From assembly GCF_022539505.1 (NCBI RefSeq), contig NC_061510.1:273998330-274062329 (forward strand): a stretch of DNA of 64,000 nt, given 5' to 3'. This DNA comes from Lolium rigidum. Lineage: Eukaryota; Streptophyta; Magnoliopsida; Poales; Poaceae. Below are positions 26,066-38,335 of this stretch, one piece after another. The notes below the pieces were generated by a model. The model saw only the letters and a program-made list of their open reading frames with translations, did not search any database and was not told where the DNA came from. The position numbers and the translations under genes were made by a program. Positions within the stretch are counted from its first letter, which is position 1. The number at the start of each line of letters is the position of its first letter.

Positions 26066-26151
26066 GTGAAGCGCTATTGGTAAGTGGAATTGGTAAGGAA
26101 AACCTTTACTGTTTGTGCTGATTTTATTTCTGCCTGCTGCTATAAGTCATT

Positions 26152-27180
26152 ATGGCGAGATCTTCTCTTCAATTTCTATTTGGGAAATCTACTACTACTG
26201 CAACGGTAGTGGATGAAGCGCCAGGTGAGGAAGTGATACCATATAAAATACCTATGAAAATTATTGAACGTGTTATGGATAACCGCTATGAAGGGGATGG
26301 AACTGTTCATCCTGGTGATCATTTACTGTTTTTGCATGAATTATGCGGGTTATTCAAATGTGCAGGTATTGCTATGAATGAAGTTAGAAAGAAACTATTC
26401 ACTATATCGTTGTCTGGTAAAGCGGCGCATTGGTATAAATTGTCGAAGAATGGTGATTCTCTTGATTGGGAGGACATTGTGCCTTTATTTTATTCCAAAT
26501 TTTATCCTCCAAGTGAAATTCACAAAGATCGGAACCGCATATATAATTTCTGGCCTCATGATGGAGAGAGTATTGCCCAAGCTTGGGGGAGATTGAAGTC
26601 TTTAATGCTCAAATGCCCCATTCATGAGCTTCCTGGTAATGTTATTATTGATAATTTCTATGCAAGACTTTCTTTTCAAGACAAGACCTTGCTGGATACT
26701 TCTTGTTCTGGATCATTTACACGCAACAAAGAAGAGTTTAAAAGGGACCTTCTTGATCGGATCCAGGAGAATACTAAAGGATGGGAGAACGACAAAGATA
26801 GAGAATCAGGTATAATTTATGATTATAAATGCATTGAAGCTTTTATGGATACTGATAAATTTCGTAATATGAGTGCTACATATGGTCTTGATTCCCAAGT
26901 TGTTGCAAATCTTTACAAAGCTTTTGCTCTCATTATGAATTGCCTAAGAAGAATTTTGATAAGTATCATGAACCGTATAAAGATAAAATTGATTCATCTG
27001 TAAATAAATGTGTAGTGATTGGAACTGTTGATCATGTTATTCCTGAAGCTTATATTGAAAAAACTCCTTTCCTCGCTAAAATGAAGGAGTACTCGTCATA
27101 TCTAGTGCGGTTAATAAAAGTGAAAAGAAACCTAAAGAACCCGAAGAACAAATTAAAGTTGAACTCGTTGTTGCAATAGT
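26152..27180 (+). pseudogene. Gypsy A gag
   Basis: Starts at ATG 26152 (MARSSLQFLFGK). The retrotransposon gag core has AAHWYKLSKNGDSLDWEDIV and FYPPSEIHKDRNRIYNFW, typical of the particle protein family. One base is missing near 26928 compared with B (gctctcat against gcctctcat). The homologous frame moves to 26940 and moves again near 27093. Without these changes gag would run into the protease in one frame, as B nearly does. Confidence 0.85.
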
Positions 27181-27190
27181 TAAAGATCTT

Positions 27191-28072
27191 GTGACTGAAA
27201 ATGTGGAGGATGGTCAAATTATTTTCTGTGAAGATGCTTCTAATATTGTTTCACATCCTAATAAACCCAAACAAGTTAGTGTTTCTATGTTATCTGTTAG
27301 AATTGGTTATCATTGCTATTATGGTTTATGTGATATTGGTGCAAGTGTTAGTGCTATTCCTTATGAGCTTTATACGGAGATTATGCATGAAATTGATTCT
27401 TGTGAACTTGAAGATATTGATGTGGTTATTCAGCTGGCTAATAGAGAAACTATTTCTCCAATTGGTATTGTTCGAGATGTGGAAGTTCTATGTGGTAAGA
27501 TTAAATATCCTGCTGACTTTTTGGTACTTGGTTCCGTCGCTAGTGATTATTGTCCTATCATTTTTGGTAGACCTTTTCTAAATACTTGTGGAGCTATTAT
27601 AGATTGCAAGAAAGAGAAAATTTTGACTAAATTTGCTGGTGAATCTTATGAGTTTAACTTCTCTAAATTTACCAAAATTCCTTATAAAGCTGATTTGCCT
27701 AGTGATGATTTCAAAATGGAGCAGTGTGCATCTATTGTTCTTGTTCCTAATAATCCTTTGCAGCAACATTTGGAGAATAGCGAAAGTGAAGATTTTAGGA
27801 AAGAAAGAGATGAGCTTGAGGAAATTTTTCTTCGCCAACCTATTCTCAAGCATGATTTACCGGTGGAAGATTTGGGTACAACACCGCCACCAAAGAAAGA
27901 TCCTGTTTTTGATTTAAAGCCTTTACCTGATAATCTTAAATATGCTCATATTGATGATAAGAAAATATATCCTGTTATTATTAGTGCTAAGCTTTCAGAT
28001 ATTGAGGAAGAAAGGTTATTGGAAATATTGAAGAAACACCGAGGAGCTATTGGCTATACTCTTGATGATTAG
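27191..28072 (+). pseudogene. Gypsy A protease and linker
   Basis: The aspartic-protease active site reads CDIGASVSAIP (about 27330-27362) and the flap/C-terminal motif is IIFGRPFLNT. The linker ends EEERLLEILKKHRGAIGYTL, the usual lead-in to Gypsy RT. A TAG at 28070-28072 stands where B has TTG, so this is a point nonsense change. Confidence 0.85.
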
Positions 28073-28111
28073 AAAGGGATTTCTCCTTCTATTTGCCAAC
28101 ATGCTATCAAT

Positions 28112-29612
28112 ATGGAAGATGATGCAAAGCCTGTTGTTGAACATCAACGTCGTCTAATTCCGAAGATGAAGGAGGTGGTAAGGAATGAGGTATTAAAACT
28201 TCTTGAAGCTGGTATTATATATCCTATTGCTGATAGTAGATGGGTTAGTCCTGTGCATTGTGTTCCTAAAAAAGGAGGAATGACTGTTGTGCCTAATGAT
28301 AATGATGAGCTCATCCCTCAAAGAGTAGTTGTAGGGTATAGAATGTGCATTGATTTTCGAAAAGTTAATAAAGTTACTAAGAAAGATCATTACCCTTTAC
28401 CATTTATTGATCAAATGTTAGAAAGGTTGTCTAAAAATACTCACTTTTGTTTTCTTGATGGTTATTCTGGGTTTTCACAAATTGCTGTTAAAGCTAAAGA
28501 TCAAGAGAAAACCACTTTCACTTGTCCTTATGGAACTTATGCTTATAGGCGTATGCCTTTTGGTTTATGTAATGCTCCCGCTACTTTTCAAAGATGCATG
28601 TCCTGCTATTTTTCATGGTTTTTGCGAGAGTATTGTAGAGGTGTTCATGGATGATTTTTCTGTCTATGGGAATTCTTTTGATAATTGCTTGCGAAACCTC
28701 GATAAAGTTTTGCAGAGATGTGAAGAAACTAACCTTGTTCTTAATTGGGAGAAATGCCACTTTATGGTTAATGAAGGAATTGTATTGGGACATAAAATTT
28801 CCGAGAGAGGTATTGAAGTTGATAGAGCTAAAGTTGAAGCAATTGAGAAGATGCCCTATCCAAGGGATGTTAAAGGTATTCGTAGTGTTCTTGGTCATGT
28901 TGGGTTTTATAGGAGATTTATTAAAGATTTCTCTAAAATTTCAAAGCCTCTTACTAATCTTCTTCAAAAAGATGTACCTTTTGTTTTTGATGATGATTGT
29001 AAGGAAGCTTTTGAAACTCTAAAGAAAGCCTTAACAACTGCTCCTGTAGTTGAACCTCCCGATTGGAATTTGCCTTTTGAGATTATGTGTGATGCTAGTG
29101 ATTTTGCTGTAGGCGCTGTTCTTGGACAGCGAGTAGACAAAAAATTAAATGTTATTCATTATGCTAGTAAGACTCTTGATGCTGCTCAAAGAAATTATGC
29201 TACAACCGAAAAGGAATTGTTAGTCGTAGTCTTTGCTTGTGACAAGTTTAGACCCTATATTGTTGATTCAAAAGTCACGATTCATACTGATCATGCTGCA
29301 ATTAGATACCTTATGACAAAGAAAGATGCTAAGCCAAGGCTTATTAGACGGGTACTTCTTTTGCAAGAATTTGATTTACATATTATAGATAGGAAAGGTG
29401 CTGATAATCCCGTTGTCGATAATTTGTCTAGATTGGAAAATATTGCTTATGATCCTGTTCTCGTTAATGATAGTTTTCCAAATGAACAATTGGCTGTAAT
29501 AAAGGTGAGCTCGCGAGAGAGCCCTTGGTATGCAGATTATGCTAACTTTATTGTTTCGAAGTATTTGCCTCCAACCTTTTCAGCTCAAGCAAAGGAGGAA
29601 ATTCTTTTATGA
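28112..29612 (+). pseudogene. Gypsy A reverse transcriptase and RNase H
   Basis: RT motifs in order: [43 protein letters not shown] (first catalytic Asp), [16 protein letters not shown], and FMDDFSVYG (catalytic Asp pair, about 28648). RNase H follows with [43 protein letters not shown] and [11 protein letters not shown]. One extra base at about 28602 (tgtcctgct against tgtctgct in B) shifts the frame before the catalytic pair. The frame stops at 29610-29612; B stops at the same place. Confidence 0.9.
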
Positions 29613-30655
29613 CTTGAGGCATTATTTTTGGGATGACCCACACTTATATAAAGAAGGAGTAGACGGTATTATGCGAAGATGTGTTCCTGAATATGAACAA
29701 CAGGAGATATTGAGTAAATGTCATGGTAGTGTTTATGGAGGACATCACGCCGGAGATAGAACCGCGCAAAAGGTTCTCGCAATCGAGCTTTTATTGGCCA
29801 ACACTTTTCAAAGATGCAAGGAAGTTTATCTTATCTTGTGATGAATGTCAAAGAGTTGGTAATATCTCTAGACACAATGAAATGCCTATGAATTATACTC
29901 TTGTTATTGAACCATTCGATTGTTGGGGATTCGACTTCATGGGTCCTTTCCCTTCTTCAGAAGGTAACACTCATATACTTGTCGTCGTTGATTATGTTAC
30001 TAAATGGGTAGAAGCTATACCTACAAAAAGTGCTGATGGTGAGACCTCTTTAAAAATGCTTTTAGATATTATTTTTCCTAGATTTGGAGTACCTAGATAT
30101 ATTATGACCGATGGAGGTTCTCATTTTATTCATGGAGGTTTTAGAAAAACTCTTGCTAAGTATGGTATTAATCATAGAATTGCTTCCGCTTATCACCCTC
30201 AAACTAGTGGTCAAGTAGAATTATCAAATAGAGAGATTAAATCTATTTTGGGAAAGACCGTTAATAAATCTAGAAAGAATTGGGCTAGCAAATTGAAGGA
30301 AGCACTATGGGCTTATAGAACTGCTTATAAAAATCCTATGGGAATGTCACCCTATAAAATGGTTTATGGAAAAGCTTGTCATTTACCTTTAGAACTAGAG
30401 CACAAAGCTTATTGGGCTGTTAGAGAACTAAATAAAGATCCTAAACTAGCCGGTAATAAGAGGTTGCTGCAATTAAGTTCTCTAGATGAATGGAGAAGTG
30501 AAGCTTATGAAAATGCTAAACTCTTTAAAGAAAAAGTTAAGAAATGGCATGATAGAAGGATCATCAAAAGAGAGTTTAATATTGGGGATAAAGTCCTATT
30601 GTATCGGTCTCGTCTCAGATTCTTTGCAGGGAAATTACTTTCGAAATGGGAATGA
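29545..30655 (+). pseudogene. Gypsy A integrase
   Basis: The zinc-binding part carries HGSVYGGHHAGDRTAQKVL and CDECQR. The DDE core has GFDFMGPFPSSEGNTHILVV, then MTDGGSHFI and YHPQTSGQVELSNREIKSIL, giving Asp, Asp and Glu. The tail has ALWAYRTAYKNPMGMSPYKM. One extra base near 29777 (ttctcgcaat; B ttctacaat) breaks the frame in the zinc region. The stop at 30653-30655 looks slightly early: homologous sequence seems to continue to about 30865 (a DDQ-like EAFIKGQIDSPPELDFE end in another frame). Confidence 0.85.
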
Positions 30656-30986
30656 CCATATGTTATTGAGGAGGTATATCGTTCAGGAGCAATAAAAATT
30701 AGCTCTTTGGAAGGCAACGCCACGCAAGTGGTGAATGGACAAAGACTCAAGCATTATATCTCGGGTGATTCTTATAATGTTGATGTTGATATTATTCAAG
30801 TGGAAACACCGGAGGCTTTCATCAAAGGACAAATTGACAGTCCGCCAGAACTCGACTTTGAATAGGTAACAGTACAGGTAATAAAAGTCCGCGTTTAGCT
30901 TTCCGAACAATATTTCTGCTGTTTTTAGAAAATATGAAAAATTACGGAATCGAAATGAAGGTGAAGAGACGCGCGAGGGCCTGTCA

Positions 30987-31115
30987 CCATAGGCCGGCGC
31001 GGGCCCCACCCTGGCCGCGCCGCCCTATGGGGACAGCCCCTCGGCGTCCCTTTTCCACTCGTTTTCGGTCTGGAACCTTCCTTTTGTCGTAAAAATATTT
31101 GCTATATAATCCCCC
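30987..31115 (+). promoter_or_regulatory. Internal promoter-like segment before ORF3 of Gypsy A
   Basis: A GC-rich inverted repeat (30987-31030) like those in the LTRs is followed by a TATA-like gctatataatcccc at about 31102-31115, about 90 bp before the ORF3 ATG. This suggests a separate transcript for the third ORF. Promoter activity is inferred. Confidence 0.45.
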
Positions 31116-31203
31116 GGACCCCTGGAGGTCCGTATATCGTTTTCTCGTCGTGTTTTGTTTCGAGCTGTTTTCTGCCAGGATCTGCTTTGGATCTAGATCC
31201 ACC

Positions 31204-31691
31204 ATGTCTTCGTCGGGAACTCAGAAGGACAGCTTCTTTGAGGACGTCGTCAACCCTTACATGAACGAGCTGAAGATGCACCCCAAAGAATTGCTGCTCG
31301 TAGATGGAGAGTTGCAGATCAAAGATGTCCAGGGTCCTAAGGGAGAAGGGAGTTTGGAAGACAGGATGGAGAAACTGGAACAGGAGGTCTTCAACTACAA
31401 GAAGATGGCTGAACGTGAAGTGGACATCTTTCACAAGATTGTGTCTGAACTCATTGATGAACACAAGAGGGATGGGACGATATCTTCTCACTTCACGACA
31501 CTACCAACAACCTCCAAGCTCAACTCTATGATGTTCATAATCAAAATTGTGAGTATGAAAACAGGTTTAAACACATAAGTCATGCTGCTAGTTTCAGGTT
31601 TCCGGAGACCAAGATGTCTTTTGTTGATGGAGAGCCTCTTCCATGGAAGTCTGATGATGGCAAGGATTCACCATCATCACCGAAGGAGTAA
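31204..31691 (+). pseudogene. Gypsy A third ORF, coiled-coil protein of unknown role
   Basis: Starts at ATG 31204 (MSSSGTQKDSFFEDVVNPYM). A charged heptad-like region EDRMEKLEQEVFNYKKMAER predicts a coiled coil. After a one-base shift near 31480 the frame continues (DIFSLHDTTNNLQAQLYDVH) to a TAA at 31689-31691, about 162 residues in all. No signal peptide or membrane segment is visible, so it does not look like an envelope protein although it sits in the env position. Function unknown. Confidence 0.6.
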
Positions 31692-33477
31692 TTCATCATC
31701 GGTATTGGCATCCCCTTGGTTTGTTCCAAGCTTGGGGAGTGCCGCGGTATCACATCATCACTACCTTTATCTTTTACTATCAAGTAGTGTCATATCATGA
31801 GTAGGGAAGTTATCTTATGGAATAGTTTGCAATGTGGAAGTATCTCTCTTAGTTGGTTATCTATGTATCCGTTGGTGTGAGTTATCGTTATGGAATATTA
31901 ATGAGAAGTCTTATCATTTACTTTTTGCACATCTTATTTTAGTTTGCAATCTCCATTATATGATTACTCTTGACATTAGTATTGATATCACTTTGGGAGC
32001 ATCAAGTAAATCTATTTGGTTTTGGCAAACTTAGCATTGGTCAATAGCAACAACACCCTGATGTTTAAATACAAGAGAGAAACACATTTAGATATATTAC
32101 TCTATTATCTCTATGCTAATGAGTTTAGTATTCTGAAGTTAAAATTGCTTGTGCTTATGAGAAAGATGCATGATTGTTCTATCATATGTATATTTGTTTG
32201 TTTCCCTCAACCTTTATGCTTGCTATCAAACCTTGCTAGCCAAAGACCTGTATTGAGAGGGAATGCTTCTCATACATCCATAACCCTAGACCAAACCTAT
32301 GCCAATTGTGTCCACCATACCTACCTACTACATGGTATTTTCTGCCATTCCAAGTAAATACTTCATGTGCTACCTTTAAATAATTCAAACTATACTACTC
32401 CTTATTTGTGTCAATGTTTTATAGCTCATGAGGAAGTATGTGGTGTTTTATATTTCAATCTTGTTGGGCGGACTTTCACCAATGGACTAGTGGCACATCC
32501 GCTTATCCAATAATTTTGCAATAAGAGCTGGCAACGGGGTTCCCAGCCCCAATTAATAACTTTCATTAAAAATTCTCTTCACATGTTTTGCCCTGATTTA
32601 TCAGTAAGCAACTTAATTTTGCAATAGACACTCCTCCATGGTATGCGAATGATGGAAGGCACCCGAGGATTCGGTTAGCCATGGATTGAGAAAGCCAAGG
32701 TTGGGGGGAGTGTCATCCATAATAAAACTAAAATACATGTGTAAACAAAAGAGAAGGGGATGATCTACCTTGCTGGTAGAGATGCCGTCCCTCATGGGAG
32801 CCGCTCTTGGAAGGTTCGTTCGCAAGGGGGTTAGAGTGCCCGCTACCATTCATTGACAACAACAAACACCGCTCAAAATCTTACTTTTATGCTCTTTATA
32901 TGATTTCAAAACTTGAAAAGCTCTAGCACATGATTTAATCCCTGCTTCCCTCTGCGAAGGGCCTATCTTTTACTTTTATGTTGAGTCAGTAAACCTATTT
33001 CCCTCTATCTCAAGCAAGCAATTGAGCTGTTGTGAACTAACCATTTATGCTATGATTGAGCTAATTATGTCTTTTATACTTTCTTGTTTAGCACACATTT
33101 TATCTGAATGAATATGACTTTGAAGTTATCAATGATTATGAGGAGATTGTTATGATTGAATATGAAAGCCCTGCTATATAAGTTCTAATACGAAAGCCTT
33201 GCTTGTTAAATAAGAGCAATCCGTTAGTAGTTCTCTGACCAAGAACAAAGTTTGCCATAACCATTTATGATTTCCTATGCACCTTTACTTGTGATTTCTC
33301 TTTACTTATTTCAAGTTGAGTTATATGAAGAGAATGTTTACTAGAATGTCTTGTGTGAATCAATATGATGCTTCTTGTACGTATTTTATTTATCGAATCT
33401 TCACTCCATAAACATGTGGTCTTGTTTATTGAGCTCAGTTTCGCTTGGGGACAAGCGAGGTCTAAGCTTGGGGGAGT
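31692..33477 (+). other. Non-coding 3' internal region of Gypsy A
   Basis: No gene seen. Purine-rich phrases gcttggggagtg (31730), ggttggggggagtg (32699) and aagcttgggggagt (33465-33478, the polypurine tract) are spaced through it. The part around 32630-32720 is recognisably similar to the reverse strand of element C near 47650-47870. Confidence 0.7.
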
Positions 33478-34983
33478 TGATACGTCCAATTTGCATCACT
33501 ATTTTATATCATAATTTGTCTGTTATTCATTGATATATTTCATATTGGGACACAATACTTATGTTATTTCATCTATTTTGCATGTTTCATCATTATTGGA
33601 GGATCAAGCACCGGAGCCGGATTCTGCTGGAAAAAGCACCGTCGAACGCAATATTTCGGAAGATCAACCGTGGAAGGAAATTACACGTAAATTCCTATTT
33701 TTCCGGATGACGAAGAAAGCCGGAAGGGGAGCCAGCTGGACCCAAGGTGGGCCCAGACAACATGGCGGCGCGGCCCATGGCCTGGCCGCGCCACCATGGT
33801 GTGTGGGGGCCCCACAGCCCCTCTCGCCTCCTTTTCTTCGCGTACTCCTTCGTCCCGAAGACCTAAGCCACAGGGGGTACCTCACGAAGAGTTACAGCCG
33901 CCTCTGCGGGGCGGAGAACACCAGAGAGAAAAGAGCTCTCCGGCGGGCAGGAATCCGCCGGGGAAATTCCCTCCCGGAGGGGGAAATCGACGTCATCGCC
34001 ATCGTCATCGAGCTTGACATCATCTCCATCATCATCATCTCCACCATCTACACCACCATCACCACCGCTGCACCTCGTCACCGCTGTAACGATTTGGGTT
34101 GGATCTTGATTGTTTGATAGGGGAAACTCTCCCGGTGTTACTTTCTACTTGTTATTGATGCCATTGAGTGAAACCATAGAACCAAGGTTTATGTTCAGAT
34201 TGTTATTCATCATCATATCACCTCTGATTGTATTCCATATGATGTCTCGTGAGTAGTTCGTTTAGTTCTTGAGGACATGGGTGAAGTCTAAATGTTAGTA
34301 GTGAACTATGGTTGAGTAATATTCAATATTATGATATTAAGTTGTGGTGTCATTCTTCTAGTGGTGTCGTGTGAACGTCGACTACACGATACTTCACCAT
34401 TTATGGGCCTAGGGGAGTGCATCTTGTATTCGGTTGCTAATTGCGGGATTGCCGGAGTGACGAAACCTAAGCCCCCGTTAGTATACCGATGCAAGAGGGA
34501 TCGCAGGATCTCGGAGTTTAAGGCTCGTGGTTAGATTTATCTTAATTACTTTCTTGTAGTTGCGGATGCTTGCAAGGGGTATAATCACAAGTATGTATTA
34601 GTTCTAGGAAGGGCGGTGCATTAGCATAGGTTCACCCACACAACACTTATCAAAACAATGAAGATTATTTAGCTACATGAAGCGAAAGCACTAGACTAAA
34701 ATCCCCGTGTGTCCTCAAGAACGTTTGGTCATTATAAGTAAACAAACCGGCTTGTCCTTTGTGCTAAAAAGGATTGGGCCACTCGCTGCAATTATTTCTC
34801 TCGCATTTTACTTACTAGTACTTTATTCATCTGTTACATCAAAACCCCTTGAATACTTGTCTGTGAGCATTTACAGTGAATCCTTCATCGAAACTGCTGT
34901 CAATACCTTCTGCTCCTCGTTGGGATCGACATTCTTACTTATCGAAGATACTACGATACACCCCCTATACTTGTGGGTCATCA
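33478..34983 (+). repeat. 3' LTR of Gypsy A
   Basis: 1506 bp, starts TGATACGTCC and ends TTGTGGGTCATCA. Differences from the 5' LTR include gtctg for gctg (33518), ctcgtgg for ctgtgg (34524) and a shorter ATC microsatellite. Confidence 0.9.
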
Positions 34984-35393
34984 GAGGTCTGGTCCAGCAA
35001 CGACGGAGGCGGGGGCGCAGGGAAGAGGGGAACAGTGCCCTCCACCGGCAGCGGCGGGCCCTCCGCCGGAGCCGCCCGAGGCTCAGAGAGAGGCCAGGCG
35101 CGGTCCAGAAAGCCCCCGAGGCTAACTGTTGCCGGCGGCGCGGGATCTGCTTGGGGCTCTTCCCCATCAGACGACAAGCAAGGAGAGGTCGAGAGAGGAG
35201 CGTCGGAGAGGTCCCAGGACTCCTGCAGGGCGGAGCGGCGGGCTGACGAGCGTCCCCCGTGGACCCTCGTCTCCCTGGGCCGCCGGAGCTGGCGGCGTTT
35301 CACGGTGGCGAACCCATCGCCACCCGAGTCGCCAGGAGGAGCTACGCGGGGGTGAGACACATGGTCCGTTCGTCCGTCATGAAATCACCAGTT

Positions 35394-36029
35394 CAGAATG
35401 GGACATCAACAACAACAGTATTTGTCTCTGAACTTCACAGACCATATTTCTGAAATGAACTTGCATCACACTTAGAGGCCACACACTGAAAAGTGCAACG
35501 CTTTAGCCTATAGGCTACACACTGAACTTCAGTCACACCAAATGTGCTAAACCATAGTAAAATCAGATGACTTGCAAGTTCAGTTGACAATCAATTTCAT
35601 AAGCTAACTGGTAGTGATTTGAGATGAGAGATTCCTATACAGAGAAGTGTTTTATATATATTGCTACCGTAAGTGACAAGAACAGCTAAAGAGAATTCTA
35701 TGAAATCTGAAGCAATTGCATAGTTTTATATATATTCATAAAGTGGCAAGAACAGATTCTACACGCAAATTGTTGCATAAATAAACATCGTTATTATCTA
35801 CCACAACCTGAGGCTAAGTTCTTGATTTTTCCTATAACTTTTGTACAAGGAAAACAGCAAGTAATCACATTTCGAGAACATGCTGGAAAAAATCGTTGTG
35901 GTAGACCTTGTCCTGGTCCGCCTCCATGAGCACGCGGCCGAACAGGTGGTGAGTAGGTCGATGCCGCTGGGCTGCGGGCGACCATCTGATCGAACACAAA
36001 CGGAGCTTCGGCGAGGCGGCCCGTGCTAG
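35394..36029. other. Intergenic, no gene seen
   Basis: Continuation of the sequence left of the LINE (before 12306). It has short direct repeats (ttttatatatatt and agtggcaagaacag, 35650-35750) and no recognisable gene. Confidence 0.5.
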
Positions 36030-36160
36030 CGACCAGCGGCGACCCGGGGACGAGGAGACGTTGAGCGCCACGACCTTGCCGGAGGCGCCGCAGGACACGC
36101 CCATCCAGAGGTAGCGCGCCGTCTTCCACCATCCTCGCTCGCCTCCTTCATCAACGCCGA
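36030..36160 (-). pseudogene. Possible LRR receptor-like kinase N-terminal fragment
   Basis: On the minus strand the frame reads WMGVSCGASGKVVALNVSSS, resembling the first cap and repeat of plant LRR receptor kinases of the RPK2 type (W-x-GVSC, then VVALN). The frame then degrades and no further repeats follow. This is recognition from memory of a short match, so it may be wrong. Confidence 0.35.
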
Positions 36161-37585
36161 CCGCTGGGAACTCCCGGCCAGCGCACCCTCCCTCGCTGCG
36201 GCGGAGGACGATCGCAGCCCGCTCCGCCTAGCCGCCGGATACCGCCACGGCCATCTGGGACACCCGCGCCGTGCTGCATCTGCTCAACCTGGACGAGTCC
36301 CATAACGTAGTGCTCGGAGCTCGCGACAGCTGCAATGGAGGAGGACAAGGTGGCGGGGTGGGTGCTGCCACCGCGCGGCCGGCGAGGTGGGATGGGAGGA
36401 AGGGATAGAGGTGGAAGAGGAATTGGGCAACTTTATCACTTTGTTCTTTTAACAATTTAGCCCAATTTGTTTTAATTATTTGAAAACTGTTTCTATGGAT
36501 GGTACGAGGCTGACAGACGGGTTCCACATCCTGCGATGTCAGCGAATACATTGTTGTACGGTGAGCCAGTGACCTAGATGAATATCAAGTCGTATTTAGG
36601 TACCGTACATCATGTATTTCTATGGTTGATAACCTTATTGATTTGCCCCTCCAAGTTTTGGTACCGTGGATGCACTTTACTCTACGACAAACTCCACGAT
36701 TGTAAGCTGTCGAACACTTGGAAAATCAGGAAAATCAGGAGACTACCGCATGTGATTATTCGGTGTTTCCACGGCAGAAACACTCCGCAAAGTTTATTTC
36801 ACACGGTAGAATTTCTTTGGATGGCCTGTAATATTGTTGCAGTTGGATTTCTAGAGGGGTAGGGAACACAACTCTCCGGTGCTGGATGAAATTAGGCTGG
36901 TACTATACGTGTCTGTGGACAAATACTGAGAGTGTACGAGCGGTTCTTGGATCTGCCACGAGAAGTTCTAGAGGATGTTGTTGAATGGCCAATTCTTGCA
37001 CACATCCGAACATGAAAAAGACTCTTCATCTAGTTCCTGATGTCATCCAAGCCCAGGAACCTGAACTCCTGATATTTTAGCATTCCATCCGAAGAACATG
37101 TTCAGAGCAATGATAGTGAATTTTTGTATATTTTCCTTTGTCTTTGCAAAATTTACGGTTAGCTGAGAACTTTCCGTTCGCTGTATGCTTCCTTTTATTT
37201 CATGGCGGTAGGTGCACATGTACATGTTTTATTGGGCGAAGGCTATTTATTTCGTGGCCATTGGCAGGAAGCATGCGGTTTCATTCATGGACCGTGTGCT
37301 AGGCGGCGGCGCCGCACAGGATGAGTCTCCGTGCGACGGTTTACCACTTTCGAAATTATTAGTTTTTCACGCGTTCTGTCTCAATCAGTTTATGGGTGCA
37401 GTGACAAAAACTTTGCACAAAATCAGAACTAGCGGACAAAAACAGTGTGCCACGTGCACTTCCGTCTACGAGAGAAAAGTACTCTTGCTACTGCCTAAAA
37501 AGGTTGCTAGCTGTCTACAAAGTTGCAGATAATTGCCTAGTAAATTTTATTTGATTACCAGGTTTTAACACGAGGAGAAAAACAT
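36161..37585. other. Intergenic, no gene seen
   Basis: GC-rich to about 36400, then AT-richer. ORFs such as 37212-37532 have no recognisable domain. Confidence 0.5.
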
Positions 37586-37872
37586 AATGCCTCTAGTTAA
37601 TCCAGCAATTAGCCTCATTAACTTGGCAACTACACGAAATTAATCTGGCAATTAGAATCTAACTACTCTAGAAATTAGTAAATATGGCAATTAGGATAAC
37701 TAATTTGGCAATCACCACTAATTAATCGGGCAATTAGCTAGGACTATGTCAATTACTACTACTAGTACAAAATTAATCTGGCAAGTGGCCTAATTAATCT
37801 GTCAATTACTCTTATTTATTCTGGCAGTAGAACTTAGTTAATCTGGCAATTATTAGTACTAACCTGCAACTA
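37586..37872. repeat. Degenerate minisatellite, unit near ttaatctggcaattag
   Basis: At least ten units with the core tggcaatta are spaced irregularly (about 20-35 bp) and separated by short variable runs such as ctactactag. No coding potential. Confidence 0.75.
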
Positions 37873-38335
37873 CTACTAATATTTGGGATTACAACCGGCA
37901 TGCCAAGAGCAGCACGCAGCGGCGCGTGCGCGAGCAAGCAGCAGCAGCATCCGCGCGCGCGCGCATGGGCAGCAGTAGCTACGCGGCAGCAGCAAGCAGC
38001 AACAGCGACCACCCCGCTCCCTCGAGCTCGACCCTGGTCGGCTGCGCGCCCGTCCGGCTCCTCCCTCCGCGTCCTCGCCCTGCCTCGGTCAGGTTCCTGC
38101 AAACCATCTCCGTATCCACCACAGCTCTCCCAGTTTAACAGCGGCGGCCTGGTCCAGGAGCTCCTTTGTTGTTGTCCCGGTGGTTTTTGATTTGCCGGCG
38201 GCAGTACAACCTCCGGTGGCGAGAGGGGAGAGAAGGGAGAGGAGAGGACATGAGAGTGAGAGGGGAGAGAGAGCGGTGAGGTGATATATGGTGCCCTTTC
38301 TCGATTCGTCGCGGCGTATCCTGCTCTCCTGAAGA

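Larger units (their letters stand above)
24521..34983 (+). mobile_element. Autonomous Gypsy-type LTR retrotransposon A
   Basis: Paired LTRs (24521-26036, 33478-34983) start TGATACGTCC and end GTCATCA. The 5-bp duplication gaggt is at 24516-24520 and 34984-34988. The order PBS, gag, protease, RT, RNase H, integrase is Gypsy order. A third ORF and a long non-coding 3' region follow. It lies in the LINE leader. LTRs differ by several indels, many at CAG or CTG. Copy B starts at 58995. Comparison with B locates the lesions: base loss near 26928, base loss near 27093, stop TAG at 28070-28072, extra base at about 28602, and extra base at about 29777. Confidence 0.95.
12316..35383 (-). mobile_element. 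~7.4-kb LINE split by two nested LTR-type insertions
   Basis: The 3' end is at the left, with a T-run (poly(A) on the minus strand) near 12314-12320. The 5' end is near 35383. The flanking duplication atcaccagtt is at 12306-12315 and 35384-35393, and gac/gaa extends it with one mismatch. LINE sequence occupies 12316-16782, 22012-24520 and 34984-35383; the gaps are the 5.2-kb unit and Gypsy A, each with its own 5-bp TSD. Order from 5': leader, ORF1 with a CCHC knuckle, endonuclease, RT, zf-RVT. Several stops and frameshifts break the ORFs. Confidence 0.9.

Noticed and set aside
31204..31691. ORF3 of Gypsy A as an envelope gene
   Set aside because: No signal peptide, membrane segment or cleavage site is visible; only the position is env-like.
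37951..37966. Alternating CG run as a Z-DNA element
   Set aside because: The run is short, and there is no independent evidence of function.
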